Positions 46,660 to 58,050 are shown, counted from the first letter of the stretch. The stretch is 64,000 bases of DNA from Oreohelix idahoensis (GCA_024509875.1 JAMPIV010018776.1:371001-435000), one strand, 5' to 3'. A program made the numbers and translations. Notes: generated from the sequence alone by a model not told the origin.

Positions 46660-47150
46660 CTATCAATTGTTTCACAGTTATTGCACCTACTCCTAGCTGG
46701 TTCACCATTATTTCACCTTCCTCTAGCAGTTAGTCCACCGCCGTTTCTCTGTCTCCTAGCAGTTGTATCACCATCATTTCGCCTTATCCTAGCAGTTGAT
46801 TCGCCATTATTTCACATTATCATAGCAGTTGTTTCACCATAATTTCGCCTTATCCTAATAGTTGATTCTCCATTATTTCACATTATCATAGCAGTTGTTT
46901 CACCATCATTTCGCCTTATCCTAGCAGCTGATTCTCCATTATTTCACCTTATCATAGCAGTTATTTCTCCATAATTTCACCTTATTCTATAAGCTGATTC
47001 TCCATTATTTCACCTTATCAAAGCAGCTGTTTGACCACCATTTCGTGTTATCCTAGCAGTTGATTATCTATTATTTCACCTTATCATAGTAGTTGTTTGA
47101 CCATCATTTTGCCATTTCCTGACAGTTTTTTTCGCTATTATTTCACATTA
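46660..47150. repeat. 33-bp minisatellite with 66-bp higher order
   Basis: About 15 diverged units built around CCTAGCAGTTGTTTCACCAT. Alternate units carry TCGCC and TCACC variants, which gives a two-unit (66-bp) periodicity. The readable frames through it reflect the multiple-of-three period. Confidence 0.9.
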
Positions 47151-47647
47151 TTAAGACACATGGCCAACTGCAATGGTCGATCTCCGTGCTTCTTAATGAG
47201 CATAACTGGAGAATAATAATTAAACGCACAAACCACGTCACTCACAGCTTTAAATTATGGGAATAGAATTTAACACAAAGTCCAAGCTTCTTAAAATCTA
47301 AACAAGGAGGAGTATAGCTCCTTGCTCCATATCACACGCGGTCACCTGCACAAATCAGACTCACACATGGTCTGAAAGCTATCAAGAAAACAAATATTTG
47401 CTAGAAAAAATGGCACGTTTTACAGTCTAACGTACACTTTTTGTTGTAAATATTAGCTTTTTCTTTCGTCAGGTTCTTCATTCTGTCGCAGAATGTAAAG
47501 GGGAACAATGACATGGAAAGATATACTGTACCAGTTAAAAGAGGGAGTGAGCGGTAATTTGAGGATGATACGATAAGGATAATGAACCGTGGCAAAAATA
47601 ATGGCTGGAGATAACGAAAAGTTAGAAGAAAAGAAAATTAGTTCTGT
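47151..47647. other. Unassigned interval
   Basis: Nothing recognised. Confidence 0.2.
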
Positions 47648-47659
47648 TAGTTGGTTTAC

Positions 47660-48405
47660 CTGCAAGTCTGGAAGGAAGAGTTGGAGAAGAGAGGGAGGGT
47701 CATAAGCAGCTCTAAAACAAAATCCATGGTGATATCACGAGAAGGAAGAAGACATCACATTAAGCTGGGAGAACAGGTCCTGGAGCAGGTCGACCACTTT
47801 AAATACCTCGGAGCTATTATAGACCGAAAGGGAGGCATCAAAGAAGAGTTGGCCACTCGAAAAGCAGCAGCTGGGAGACTTTTTCAGGCCATAAATCGAG
47901 GATTCCTCAGCAAGAGAGAGGTTGGTAAGAAAACGAAGATGGCTATATACCGCTTCACCTATGTCCCAGTCTTGACATATGGATGCGAGTCATGGGCAAT
48001 GACTATAACCCATAAAAGCGAGATCCAAACCTCAGAAATGAGGTATCTGAGGAAAGTGGTTGAAGTAACAAGAAGAGACATGGTACGCAACCAGACGATA
48101 CGTCAAGGCCTTAAATCCTACCCCCTGCATACCCAAGTAGAACAGTCCCAATTAAGATGGTTTGGCCATGTCTGCAGAATGGGAGAAGATCGGATACCGC
48201 GACAAGCATGGGAAACAAAGAGCCAAGGATCCAGACCCCGAGGACGACCCAGAGTCCGCTGGGAGGACAACATTAGACAATCTTTGACGGACCGAGGACT
48301 AGAATGGAACCAGGCCAGGAGGAAGACAGCCGATAGGATAGTCTGGCGCTCTCTCTTCCAAACCTCTACACCTCACGATAGAAGGGGAATGACTAAGTAA
48401 GTAAG
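47660..48405 (+). mobile_element. 5'-truncated LINE with (TAAG)n tail
   Basis: 746 bp bounded by the 12-bp duplication tagttggtttac (47648-47659 and 48406-48417) and ending in AAGTAAGTAAG. These are textbook signs of a target-primed, 5'-truncated insertion. The perfect 12-bp duplication suggests a fairly recent event. Confidence 0.93.
47661..48400 (+). CDS. LINE reverse transcriptase C-terminal region
   Basis: An open frame across the insert (about 246 aa): SKTKSMVISREGRRHHIKLG, FKYLGAIIDRKGGI, VPVLTYGCESWAM, SEMRYLRKVVEVTRRDMV, QLRWFGHVCRM, SRPRGRPRVRWEDN, then RKTADRIVWRSLF to a stop just before the tail. This is the RT thumb and C-terminal part. The catalytic palm is lost by truncation. 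The frame is uninterrupted, but an open start exists only because it reads in from the flank, so no functional protein is expected. It belongs to a different LINE family from that at 22222. Confidence 0.85.
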
Positions 48406-48417
48406 TAGTTGGTTTAC

Positions 48418-48985
48418 ACCCGTGTGTTACCAGGACCCGAAATGAGAGCATGGATAGAAACACTACAACCTACCACGTATGTCGCAAACAGCTGCTAAGG
48501 GGGATTGGGCAAGCGACTGGTTATCCCATCCTGATTAAAATTTAATCTACAAAAACATCAACAAACAATATGGATAAGTCAAATAAAGAAAATACAACGC
48601 AGCCATCCAAGACAGACGGCAGTCCTGCGGTAAGGAGGCGCAAGAGACAACACAGAAAAAGTCGAAAAGAGTCTGGGTCTCTGACTTTCCATATTTCTTT
48701 CTTCCAGTCATTACCCGGAATTCTCCCAAGGTAACAGACGTAGAGGTAGACCAAAGAATCTATGGAGAATAGAAATGGAGACCGAAATGAAAATAATGAG
48801 GTTTGGATTTGGTTTGGATTTGGTTTGGATTTCAAGGACCATCTTCACTGCACACGGACAACGCCCTCAGTGCTCCGATCACTTCCTTTAGATCACACCA
48901 GGAGGATCTCAGCACAGTGCACGAACTCTGTATCACCAGCAAAGATCCCAACGTATGTAAACAGAAATCACACATTCTATAAATA
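48418..48985. other. Unassigned interval
   Basis: Contains a short GGTTTGGATTT repeat (about 48799-48830). Nothing else recognised. Confidence 0.2.
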
Positions 48986-49285
48986 TGTTGTGGGTAGGTT
49001 TTGCCAGGGCCGCGGCCGTATAGCCTACTCTTTATGATTTCCAAGTGCCGAGGGATTTTTAACGTGCGCATCTTGCACACGGGACGTACTATTTTTTTAG
49101 CCCTTATCCGAGAAGGCTAGGCATCTGATCTCACTACCCATGAGGGGGAGTCTGGCATCTATAGGAAATGTTGGTTCTGAAAATAATTTTCATTAAAAAT
49201 GTTACCTGTGTTGGGAATCAAACCCATTACCTTTAGAATTAGAGGCGGACTCCATACCTATTAGCCACTCCAACCTGTAAAAAAA
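48986..49285 (-). mobile_element. Second tRNA-derived SINE family
   Basis: On the minus strand the head reads GGAGTGGCTAATAGGTATGG (A-box-like), and GGTTTGATTCCCAACACAGG (B box) follows about 40 bases later. The body carries GTGTGCAAGATGCGCACG and TTAAAAATCCCTCGGCACTT. The architecture differs from the 18567 SINE. Ends and target duplications were not resolved. Confidence 0.6.
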
Positions 49286-49289
49286 AATA

Positions 49290-49400
49290 ACGACGAAGAC
49301 ATGGAAAAACTTCGAGACGATGGCACGTGACAGGAGGACATGGCATGTGTTTGCTGAAGGCCGATGCTCCTTGGGGAGCTAAAGGTTATTGGCTGATTAA
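49290..49400 (+). pseudogene. LINE ORF2 3'-terminal fragment
   Basis: One frame reads ETMARDRRTWHVFAEGRCSL then GS and a stop. It is similar to 20990-21055. It lies directly next to the SINE, so the pair could be a SINE/LINE association or chance neighbours. Confidence 0.4.
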
Positions 49401-49819
49401 GTTCGTTTACAAGTTGTGAGGATATAAATGTTTCATAGTTACGTAGTTCTTAGGAATGGAGACCAGAAATGGTGAACTAGAAGTACGGATGGCACAGGAC
49501 AAATCAGGTAGATAATGGCACAGTTCTAGGTGGTAGCTGTAGAAGAAGAGAGCTGTGAAGCAAGTCAACTTTTGGCTAGACCTATCCTATGCACCAAGGG
49601 TGTCTATATTAGTAAGTGATTTGAATGCAGCTCGTTAATTATTCCCTACCGGTTTAAATATTAAATATTATGGTGAAATTCACAGACCAATTAAAAAAAT
49701 TGAATTAATAACTTGAATAAACTCAATGAATGCGATTTATAAAATGAATCTATACACTTTAATAATAATATATGTATACTCAGAAATTAAGAAACTGTAG
49801 GTGAATATTTATATATCCG

Positions 49820-51327
49820 TCTGAGGGATGGGCGAAAACACAGCTGATAATGAGATAATAGCTTCCGCCGGCCTATCCCTGTGTAATTATTACAGAAAAT
49901 CTGTCTGGCGAGTCAATATTGGCGGAAAGCATCTAGACAGGAAGTTAGTTTATAGATGTGTTTGCGAGCTTGTACAGAGGCAAGCGGAAGTATTACCGCA
50001 TTATTAGAAAGAGGTGACGTGTTGGAATTTTAAAATGTAATCTTTTGAAACACGTGGGGGGAACGTAATGATTTAACACCCCTACCCACATAGTGCAAAA
50101 GAGATTGGATTGGTGTAAAGAGAGAGCCGGAATACACAATGGTTCTCATTGGCAAATTCGTCGGAAGCACAATCTGGGAGGACTAAGAATTCCTATATTA
50201 TAAGTGACAGATCAGAGTGTTTGGGCAACTTTAAAACTTAAAAGTAAACCCGCATTTATAAATACAAACACTGGATACATGAAGGACCAAGATCAAAGTA
50301 TTTGGGCAACTTTAAACTTAAAAAAGTAAACCCGCATTTTTTAAATACGAAGACTGGAATCCTAAGAAATCAGAACACCCGTCATAAGAGGAATATTAAA
50401 TTTCCAGACCAAGTAATTCGAAAGAATCTAACCTAAGTTGCTAGTGTCCATTCTAAACTGTGCCAGGAGATTGTGTTCCCAAAAGTTACTTTGGGGCAAG
50501 TATAAACATTTATTTTACAAATGTGAATTTGCTGGAGACATGTTTTTCTTGCTAAGTGGTTATATATTAGGCTGGCACCCTCAACATATGAAAAGAGTAT
50601 ATTCATAAACCACTACAGCAAGCGCTGGCGATTGTTTCTTGCTAGTCGTACAGAAAACAGACAGCAGAGGTGACCCCAGACTCCGACGGAAGCAGTGATG
50701 AGTGATGATTACATCACATGTGCCTCAAGTGTATCATATCACTTTGTGAGATATATATACTTTGTTAATTGTAATTCAGGCACGACATTGCCCCGCGCTG
50801 TCCAAGCACATTTCTTCCCAGTTTAATACCCAGAAGAATATTGGTGATTTCCAATCATCTTCCTTGAGTTACGCTGTGTATACTCAAAAGAATAATTATT
50901 CAGAGACACTAACATTGGTGGGTAGACAGCGATATAATGCGCCTGTTAATTTGCAGCCCACAAATGTACTTAGCAGAGGCATTTGTTCTTTCTATTTTGT
51001 CTAAAAGTTCGTGGAACGAAGCTATCAGACAGTTCGTAGAACAAAGCTATCAGATTGTGAAGTGTCATCATCACAGAAGGATTGACGAAACCCAGGCTGC
51101 AGGACTCACTCATACCAGCTAAGTGCTTGTAAAAAGCACCAGCAAACGGACATTAAATTTTAATTTTAATCCTTAAACCAAGTCTCAATGACGACAACTT
51201 TAATTTTCATCTCTATTTTAACCTGTTAAATTAATTGATTATTAAATTTGTTACATGTTATTTTAAAACATAACAATCATAGTGGATTCGGTTATTATAT
51301 GTATCAAAGCAAGCGTATGAGCAAGAC

Positions 51328-51395
<68 letters not shown>
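49820..51395 (-). repeat. Partial LTR, copy D
   Basis: Matches solo LTR C over most of its length in the same orientation: CAGCTGATAA near 49850, CACGTGGGGG near 50050, the motif at 50565-50640, and ATGTTATTTTAAAACATAAC near 51255. The start shared by A, B and C is missing. Homology stops at an (AT)n run (51333-51395), and no target duplication was found, so this is a truncated copy. Confidence 0.7.
51333..51395. repeat. (TA)n microsatellite
   Basis: An uninterrupted TA run that marks the truncation point of LTR copy D. Confidence 0.96.
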
Positions 51396-51401
<6 letters not shown>

Positions 51402-53266
51402 TACCGTTGCCTTCTCACTGTTGCCGTTAACACTGTTAATGGGGCTGGTTTATACTGGCTCTTCTATTTACGTTTACATATAATTATCCATTGTCTTTTC
51501 TCAGTAAATTATGAGATCGTGCTCTTGATGGTGAAGTACGCGAAGGTGGGATATAATATTGACAACTTCATCATACAGTCAAATTCTGACGTTATAGATT
51601 TGATAAGTCCTTTCTCGAGTCCATATACATTTATTATATCGATTCCATACAAGAACAGTTTACACATGGTCATCATGACGAATTATACATAATAAGTTGC
51701 AGTTCATACTTCATATATTATTCCTTTACAAATCAGTCCTTTGTCTCCTAGCTTGAAAACATAGTCGTCAGAACCGCATAACTGTATGCACGCGTGGTTG
51801 GAAAATCCAATACACCGACAGTGAGATTATGCGTCTGGCATTAGAATAACTAGGGCGGACTATAAATTCACGTTGACAAGGTTTAGTCAATTACTAACCT
51901 GTACCTTCATCTTTCTTCGTTATCACATTGGACTGACCCATGTCCATTATTTAATGTACTATAATTGTGCGGCAATACAAGCCCGGCAATATAATATTCC
52001 AAGGACACGTCTTATCGGTTCGACGGTCGTCTAAAAAAGGGTCTCGTCTCTTGGTCACCGTGCGTAACAACTAACGCTGAAACGTCACAGCGTTCACTAG
52101 ACCAATAATATTTTTACATTACATTACACGTTGTAACCCCTAAAATAGCATGCTGCTAACCTCTAGCAGACCATGCCAATAAATCTGCCGTAACAATTCC
52201 CTGTCCACTGGGGGAAAAAAAAATCTATTAGATAGATTTTTTTTTTCAAAAACCTATCTGAATGAATACCAAAAAAAAAAAATTTAACAATATCGAAAAA
52301 TTTAACCAACAATGCGGCATATGGACTACGATGTTCTGTCTAGAACAATGTCGTGGTCATGTCGACTTAATAACAGTCATCTAATATATTAATCATCATA
52401 TTATACATAAATGTTATACATAAATGGCTAATGTTGATATCTAATTAAATAATTAACTTAAAATATGTCGCAGTGAACTGTCATGTCAGACTAATCTAAC
52501 GAGTTAAAATTAAATTAATTAATTATATGGAGTGTGTAATCAAAATAAAGTTATTGCAAATCTAATGTAAGAGAAATGAAAGGATATGTTAAGTAGAGAA
52601 ATAAATAAATGAAGAATAAAGTAGCGAAAGAAAGTAATGTATAAATTTAACTTAATTATGTGTGTTGGACATCAATTAAGTGTAGTATTAAGTTGTTAAA
52701 ACCTATCTAACTAATTTAAACAATAATATAGTATGTAATGTATCAACCTAATTAATAAACATAATAGTTACATACAATAACATTATCTAAGAATCATGTG
52801 AGATCTTATTTTTTTTTCTTCTTTCAAAAAAATTTTTTTTCTCTTCTTCAAATTTCATTTCATTTTTTTTCATATTTATCTCACCTTTTATTTTATTTTC
52901 CATTATTTTAACGTAATTAATTAAAATTAATTAAAGTTGGATATGATGATCCATACGTAGGCTTGATCCTTGTGAATTCCGATTAACAAATAAATATTTA
53001 CTTTGATAGTGTTTTCTATTATTTTCACTTGATGCAAGGAAATGTGTCCAATAGTTTTGTCATAAATGAAATTCACACAAAGTTCTGGTGTAAATACGAC
53101 CATAGTGTCACTTGATTTAGTTCATTTCGTTTTCGCAATCGTCTGGACAAGTTATTTAGTTGAATTGTAAGCAAAGGTTTATCTCCATGTTAAGAATTTC
53201 GCGATAGGGTTCAGTCTTCTGTGACACGTAATTTCGGTTGACGTATTAGAAAAGTGTCAGTGTTGA
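51396..53266. other. AT-rich unassigned interval
   Basis: Very AT-rich from 52400, with T-runs at 52808-52850. It may include the 3' untranslated region and LTR of Gypsy element 3a, which should lie beyond the DNA transposon on this side. No LTR partner could be matched. Confidence 0.25.
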
Positions 53267-53269
53267 TTA

Positions 53270-55425
53270 CACTGACTAACAAAAAAAAACTTTTTTTTTC
53301 TTTCTCTAACATCTCTATGTTTTTCTGGTCAATTTTAATGCGCTGTTTTTAAATCTGCAAACCGTTTTTCTCTATCAGGTCGGGATCTCTAGAAATACGC
53401 AATTAAAGTTTTTTTAACAACGCATACAGTATTACAACATCATTCGTACAAGAAGTATAACAGTTATGTAGGCTTGAATTTCTTTGCAGTCGACTTTCGT
53501 CGGTGAATGGCATGTGGTACATCGCGATGAAGCATCCAACAATAATCGGCAAGCATGGTCACACTCCACCATCCTTGATAACGTGACTCCATTACGGCGA
53601 TATCTTGATGGAATCATTCTCCATGTTCATCGCTGACTTCGCCAAGGTTGTCAGGGAAAAAGTTAAGATGCGAATCGAGCAAATGGATTTTGAGGGACAT
53701 GTTACAGCCCATAATTATGTATGCATCTATGCACTGCTTAACAATATGCAACATAGTCGACAGATTTGTGATTTTCCAGAAAGTTATCGACGATCGATTT
53801 GAATGCCATCCATGCGCGAAGTTCCCTACCATGTAACAAGTTCTCGAATTGTTTGTCTGCAATAACTTTCCTAATCTGAGGTCCTACAAAGATACCTTCC
53901 TTTATCTTTGCATCGCTAACTTGCGGAAACTTTTCTCGAAGATAAGTGAAAGCTTTGCTCGTTTTATCTAACGCTTTTACAAAATTCTTCATGAGCCCCA
54001 ACTTTATATGTAACAGTGGTAAAATGAAGGTGTCTTTGTTAACTAATGGCTCGCGTATTACATTTTTATGCCCGAGCTGCATACGATCCCGGATAGGCCA
54101 CACCTTTCTTGCATAATGTTCCTGTCTGTTGCGGCTGTCCCATTCACATCGGAAGCAACAAAATTTAGTATACCCAGTCTGCATGCCCGTGAGAATTGCA
54201 ATGACCTTTAGGTCTCTACAAATCCGCCATTGGTAGTCATTGTACTTTATTTTTTCCAAACGTATAGCCATATTGTCATAAGTTTCTTTCATATGAACAG
54301 AGTAGGCGACTGGAATTGAAGAAAAAAAAATTCTGTTATGCAATAACACGGCTTTTAGACTAGTCTTGGAAGAATCGATGAAAAATCGCCATTCGTTGAC
54401 TATGTGCTCATGACCGTTTACATCTTTGCAATAGCAAATGTCATCATCCATCTCAAAGTATTGAACAAGTTCTCTGTGTCTATGACGAAATTTAGATATC
54501 GGAGTATTGGGCGCTAAAAGATTCCATTCTTTGAGTCGCGAACCGAGAAATTCCGCTTGTCCTTTGGTAAGAGCGAGATCACGTATTAGATCTGAAAGTT
54601 CTGAATGGTTAATTAAGTAAACACCATCATTCATCGGTATGTAATCTGAGTCAGAATTAATTTCTAAAGCAGGTAAACTATCACTTTCTGATGGTTCATT
54701 TACGTCCAACGGATATTGTTCTGGTGGTACTTGGATCGGACACGTGATTGGATCACGAGGCACTGGTTTCGAAACCGATTCAATATTTGGATAAACCACA
54801 GACTTTCTAGTTTTAAAAGTGAAACCATGGATATTTGTCAAGCAGAAGTAACAATCAGTAGTGTGATTTGTATGTTCACGCCATATTACTGGCATGCCAA
54901 AAGGCATCGACTTATGCTTCGGCGATTTTCGTAACCAACCTGCCAATGTATCAAACAAACCGCATTTGGCTTCCAAGATTTATTTGCATCATCAACTTTC
55001 GAATCGAAATAAAGTTCATATGCTATCTTTAGTAATGGTGTAAAGTTTTTCTGGTCAACACGATCGGTAAAATATCCGCACACGTAACAGAACAGATCAG
55101 CCGAATTTCTACAACTTCTAGAAGCCATATTTTGCTCAGAATTATTTCAAAATACAGTAACTATTTGGAAAATTGCGTAACATATGTCATGCATCTTTTA
55201 GCAGTATAAAAAGTAGAATTATGTTGCTTTTTATTAATTTTTAATAAGTTATATAGTAAAAATGAAACGGAGCAAATAACGGTTTCCCAAAAATATATTT
55301 ATTCACAAATATCTTAAGAACCCGACGTGATAGAGATAAACGGATTTCAGATTTGAAATCAGCGCAAGAAACTGACCTAAGAACACTTATTCTTATATAA
55401 GAAAGAAAAATGTTGTTTGTCAGTG
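53270..55425 (-). mobile_element. TIR DNA transposon, candidate CMC (CACTA-like) member
   Basis: The ends are imperfect inverted repeats of about 130 bp. Left from 53270 reads CACTGACTAACAAAA..., and right (minus from 55425) reads CACTGACAAACAACAT.... Both contain TGCGCTG, AAATCTG, TTTCTCTATCA/TTATCTCTATCA and GTCGGG in the same order. The 3-bp sequence tta flanks both sides (53267-53269 and 55426-55428). CACTG termini and a 3-bp duplication fit the EnSpm/CACTA part of the CMC superfamily. It is inserted against the RNase H stop codon of Gypsy element 3a. Confidence 0.75.
53440..55128 (-). pseudogene. Broken transposase-like protein of a widespread unannotated animal family
   Basis: Three frames make up the protein. 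55128-54960 has a CxxC-containing N-terminus (SADLFCYVCGYFTDRVDQKN). 54976-53738 (412 aa) is the main part, with PFGMPVIWREHTNHTTDCYF, LIRDLALTKGQAEFLGSRLK, FFIDSSKTSLKAVLLHN, CRDLKVIAILTGMQTG, CCFRCEWDSR, HIKLGLMKNFVKAL and KIKEGIFVGPQIR. 53862-53614 has MSLKIHLLDSHLNFFPDNLG then EVSDEHGE. I recognise this as a recurrent uncharacterised protein in animal genomes. The FID, DLK, CxxC and E-bearing segments could be a DDE transposase with a CxxC insert, as in CMC transposases. Frameshifts near 54950 and 53740 and a damaged end make it non-functional. Confidence 0.7.
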
Positions 55426-55428
55426 TTA

Positions 55429-55998
55429 CTAGACATCCAAAGGATTTCTAGATAGTGCGTCTGCGACGATATTGTCTGTCCCAGAAATGTACTCAATCGT
55501 AAAGTTGAATGGTTGAAGGAGAATAGCGAATCTGGTGAGCTTTGGACTTTTATGATTAGCCCGTCGTAGTGATGCTACGGCCCTCTGATCAGTTTGTACT
55601 ACGAAAGGGGCTCCCAGTAGAAATTTCTCAAGTTTCGTTATCGCCCACACGACGGCTAAAAGTTTGCGGTCAACAGTAGAGTATTTCACTTCTGGTGGTT
55701 TCAGTTTTCGTGACACGTACAAGTTTGGATGGAGGATGTCGTCATGGTATTGGAGCAAACATGCGCCAATTCCGTGGTTACTCGCATCTGTGCGGAGAAT
55801 AAACTTTTTGGAAGCATCAACAAGTCTCAAAATAGGTGGGTTTGAAAAGATGTTAACAATATTAAGGTATACATTATTACACTCATTAGTCCATTTCACC
55901 CTCACTGGCATGTCCTTCCTCAGTAATGAGGACAATACAGCCGTGATGGATGACAGGTTAGGTACGAATCTACTGTAATATTGGACTAGACCTAACAA
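55429..55998 (-). pseudogene. pol: Gypsy element 3a RNase H
   Basis: A 189-aa frame: connection helix (MLGLVQYYSRFVPNLSSITA), then RNase H (FILRTDASNHGIGACLLQ, QTDQRAVASL), ending EYISGTDNIVADALSRNPLD V and a stop. The segment YSTVDRKLLAVVWA has Lys where Gypsy RNases H carry the catalytic Glu before LLA, so the enzyme is predicted inactive. A frameshift near 56000-56040 separates it from RT. The stop codon directly abuts the DNA transposon's target duplication. Confidence 0.88.
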
Positions 55999-56036
55999 GC
56001 TTCTAACCTGTTTCTTCGTTTGAGGAACAGAAATGT

Positions 56037-57635
56037 TTAAAATTTTGAAACTGTACTGGGTAGTGTTCGGATATATCCTGTTCCAATAATGTGACCCAAA
56101 AAAGTTATTTCGTGAAACGCTACTTGTAATTTTGTGGGTTTAGCAGTTAAATTGTTATTTCTTAATGTATCCAAAACGTATTCGAGACCCAAAACATGTT
56201 CCTCAAAAGATGAACTAAATAAGCATATGTCATCTATGTATGTAATAATGTCTGGTCTACCTGAAAAAATGTGTCGCATCATGCGAACAAAGGTAGCTGG
56301 AGCGTTAACAAGCCCAAAAGGCATCACATTCCACTGGTATAGACCTAGCGGAGTTGAAAACGCTGTGTAGTATTTAGCTTTTTCGGTTAGTGGTATCTGC
56401 CAATAACCTTTAGTTAAGTCTATCTTAGTGAATATAGTTGCTGTCGATAGACGTGGCAGTAAGTCATCGAGAAGTGGATGTGGTTCGCTATCAACTATCG
56501 TTTGTGCATTTAATTTTCTATAGTCGACGCATAGTCTAATGTTATTGTCCTTCTTTCGGACAATAACTAATGGAGAAGAAAATGGGGAATTACTAGTTTC
56601 GATAATTCCTAAAGATAACATCTGTTCAAGTTCCTTAGTAGTTTTAGTAAGAAAGTGTAGAGGAACAGAATATGGATGTACCCGAATTGGAGTATCATCA
56701 TTAAGAGTGATGTCATGATTAATGACTGATGTGCGACCTGGAATGTCGGTTAACACATCTTGATAAGATTGTAGAAGTTCAGCAATCTGTTGATGCTGTT
56801 GCGGTGTAACCGACGAGGAGATGGTTACGTCCCGCCAAGATTCACTAGGCTGTACTACAGGTACAGGTAATGCTAACTGTACCTCAGGAAAAGATGATTC
56901 TTCTTCCTGGATAACAGACAAATTAGAATAGTGACATCTAGGTACGAAAGTGTCATCTAGTTCATGAAAAATAGCTTGTAGATGTTCAGGTCGAGTATGA
57001 AATTGCTTGAGCATATTTATGTGAAATATTTTGTGATGTCCCTTAATGTCCAGGACATAATCAACATCAGAAATCTTATTGATAACCTGGTAAGGACCGT
57101 TCCACGAGATTAGTAGTTTATTATTGTTATGTGGCAATAACACATAAGCTTGATCTCCTGGAAATAATTGACGTAATCGTCTATTACTGTTTTGGAAAGT
57201 TCTAGCTTTCTCTTTTGCAGCCTCAGATGAAGCTGTTGCCATTTTACAGGCATCAATAATGTTATTCCGGAGATTAATTACATACTCATAGGATGACTGG
57301 GTATCCTGAGTCATCTCGGAGTCAATCAATAAGTCTTTTATTAGTCCCATAGGACCTCTTGGTGGAGCGCCAAAGACTAGTTGAAATGGAGAGAAGCCAG
57401 TTTGTTCATGTGGCACCTCTCGATAAGCGAATAACACAGCTGGTAGAACTCTGTCCCAGTCCTGTGGATGGTTAACTGTAACTTTATGTAACATTTGTTT
57501 GAGTGTGCGGTTAAGTCTTTCTACAGCACCATTACTCATTGGGTGATAAATGCTGCTGAGATTTCTATCTATTTGCCAAGTCTTCATTACCTCCGTCATA
57601 GTCTCAGATATAAATTGAGAACCATGATCTGACAA
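56037..57635 (-). CDS. pol: Gypsy element 3a integrase (core end and C-terminus) fused to reverse transcriptase
   Basis: A 532-aa open frame. Residues 1-100: end of the integrase core, with SDHGSQFISETM (second catalytic Asp) and SIYHPMSNGAVERLNRTLKQ (catalytic Glu), then FAYREVPHEQTGFSPFQLVF. About residues 170-215: GPY/F-like module (LLISWNGPYQVINKI, HINMLKQFH). From about residue 300: RT with SPLVIVRKKDNNIRLCVD, FTKIDLTKGYWQIPL, MPFGLVNAPATFVRMM and catalytic YIDD. Integrase therefore precedes RT in one continuous frame, which shows directly the Gmr1-like domain order. The element is otherwise frameshifted on both sides. Confidence 0.92.
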   Translation of the reverse strand: MSDHGSQFISETMTEVMKTWQIDRNLSSIYHPMSNGAVERLNRTLKQMLHKVTVNHPQDWDRVLPAVLFAYREVPHEQTGFSPFQLVFGAPPRGPMGLIKDLLIDSEMTQDTQSSYEYVINLRNNIIDACKMATASSEAAKEKARTFQNSNRRLRQLFPGDQAYVLLPHNNNKLLISWNGPYQVINKISDVDYVLDIKGHHKIFHINMLKQFHTRPEHLQAIFHELDDTFVPRCHYSNLSVIQEEESSFPEVQLALPVPVVQPSESWRDVTISSSVTPQQHQQIAELLQSYQDVLTDIPGRTSVINHDITLNDDTPIRVHPYSVPLHFLTKTTKELEQMLSLGIIETSNSPFSSPLVIVRKKDNNIRLCVDYRKLNAQTIVDSEPHPLLDDLLPRLSTATIFTKIDLTKGYWQIPLTEKAKYYTAFSTPLGLYQWNVMPFGLVNAPATFVRMMRHIFSGRPDIITYIDDICLFSSSFEEHVLGLEYVLDTLRNNNLTAKPTKLQVAFHEITFLGHIIGTGYIRTLPSTVSKF

Positions 57636-57681
57636 AAGTTTTCTAGGAAAACCTACTCTAGAAAAGATCAGGTGTAGTGCA

Positions 57682-58050
57682 TCAGCTACATCTGTGGTGG
57701 TGGTTGTTTTTCAATGGGATGGCTTCTGGCCATCGTGTGCATAAATCGATGCAAGTGAGAATAAATCTATGTCCTCTGGCTGATGGTAAAAGTGGGCCAA
57801 TGATATCAATGGCCATTTTGTCGAAAGGTCTCACAGATATGTCACAAGCCTGAATAGGCGCCGTGTGAAAGGCTCCCCGTGCTTTCACTTCTTGGCATAT
57901 CGTACAGGAGCGTACGTACTGTGAAATATCTCGTGATACTCCCGGCCAAAAAAAAAGAAGATAATACTCGCGAACGTGTACGAGTATAACCCATGTGACC
58001 TGCACACTTAGAATCATGTGCGTGTTGAAGTATGTACCGTCTAAAAGCAA
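57682..58050 (-). pseudogene. pol: Gypsy element 3a integrase, zinc-finger end and start of the catalytic core
   Basis: The frame shows YVRSCTICQEVKARG (the CxxC of the HHCC finger), then FDKMAIDIIGPLLPSARGHR with the first catalytic Asp and CIDLCTRWPEAIPLKN. The N-terminal ~40 residues are out of frame. A frameshift near 57660-57700 separates it from the rest of the core. Confidence 0.85.
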
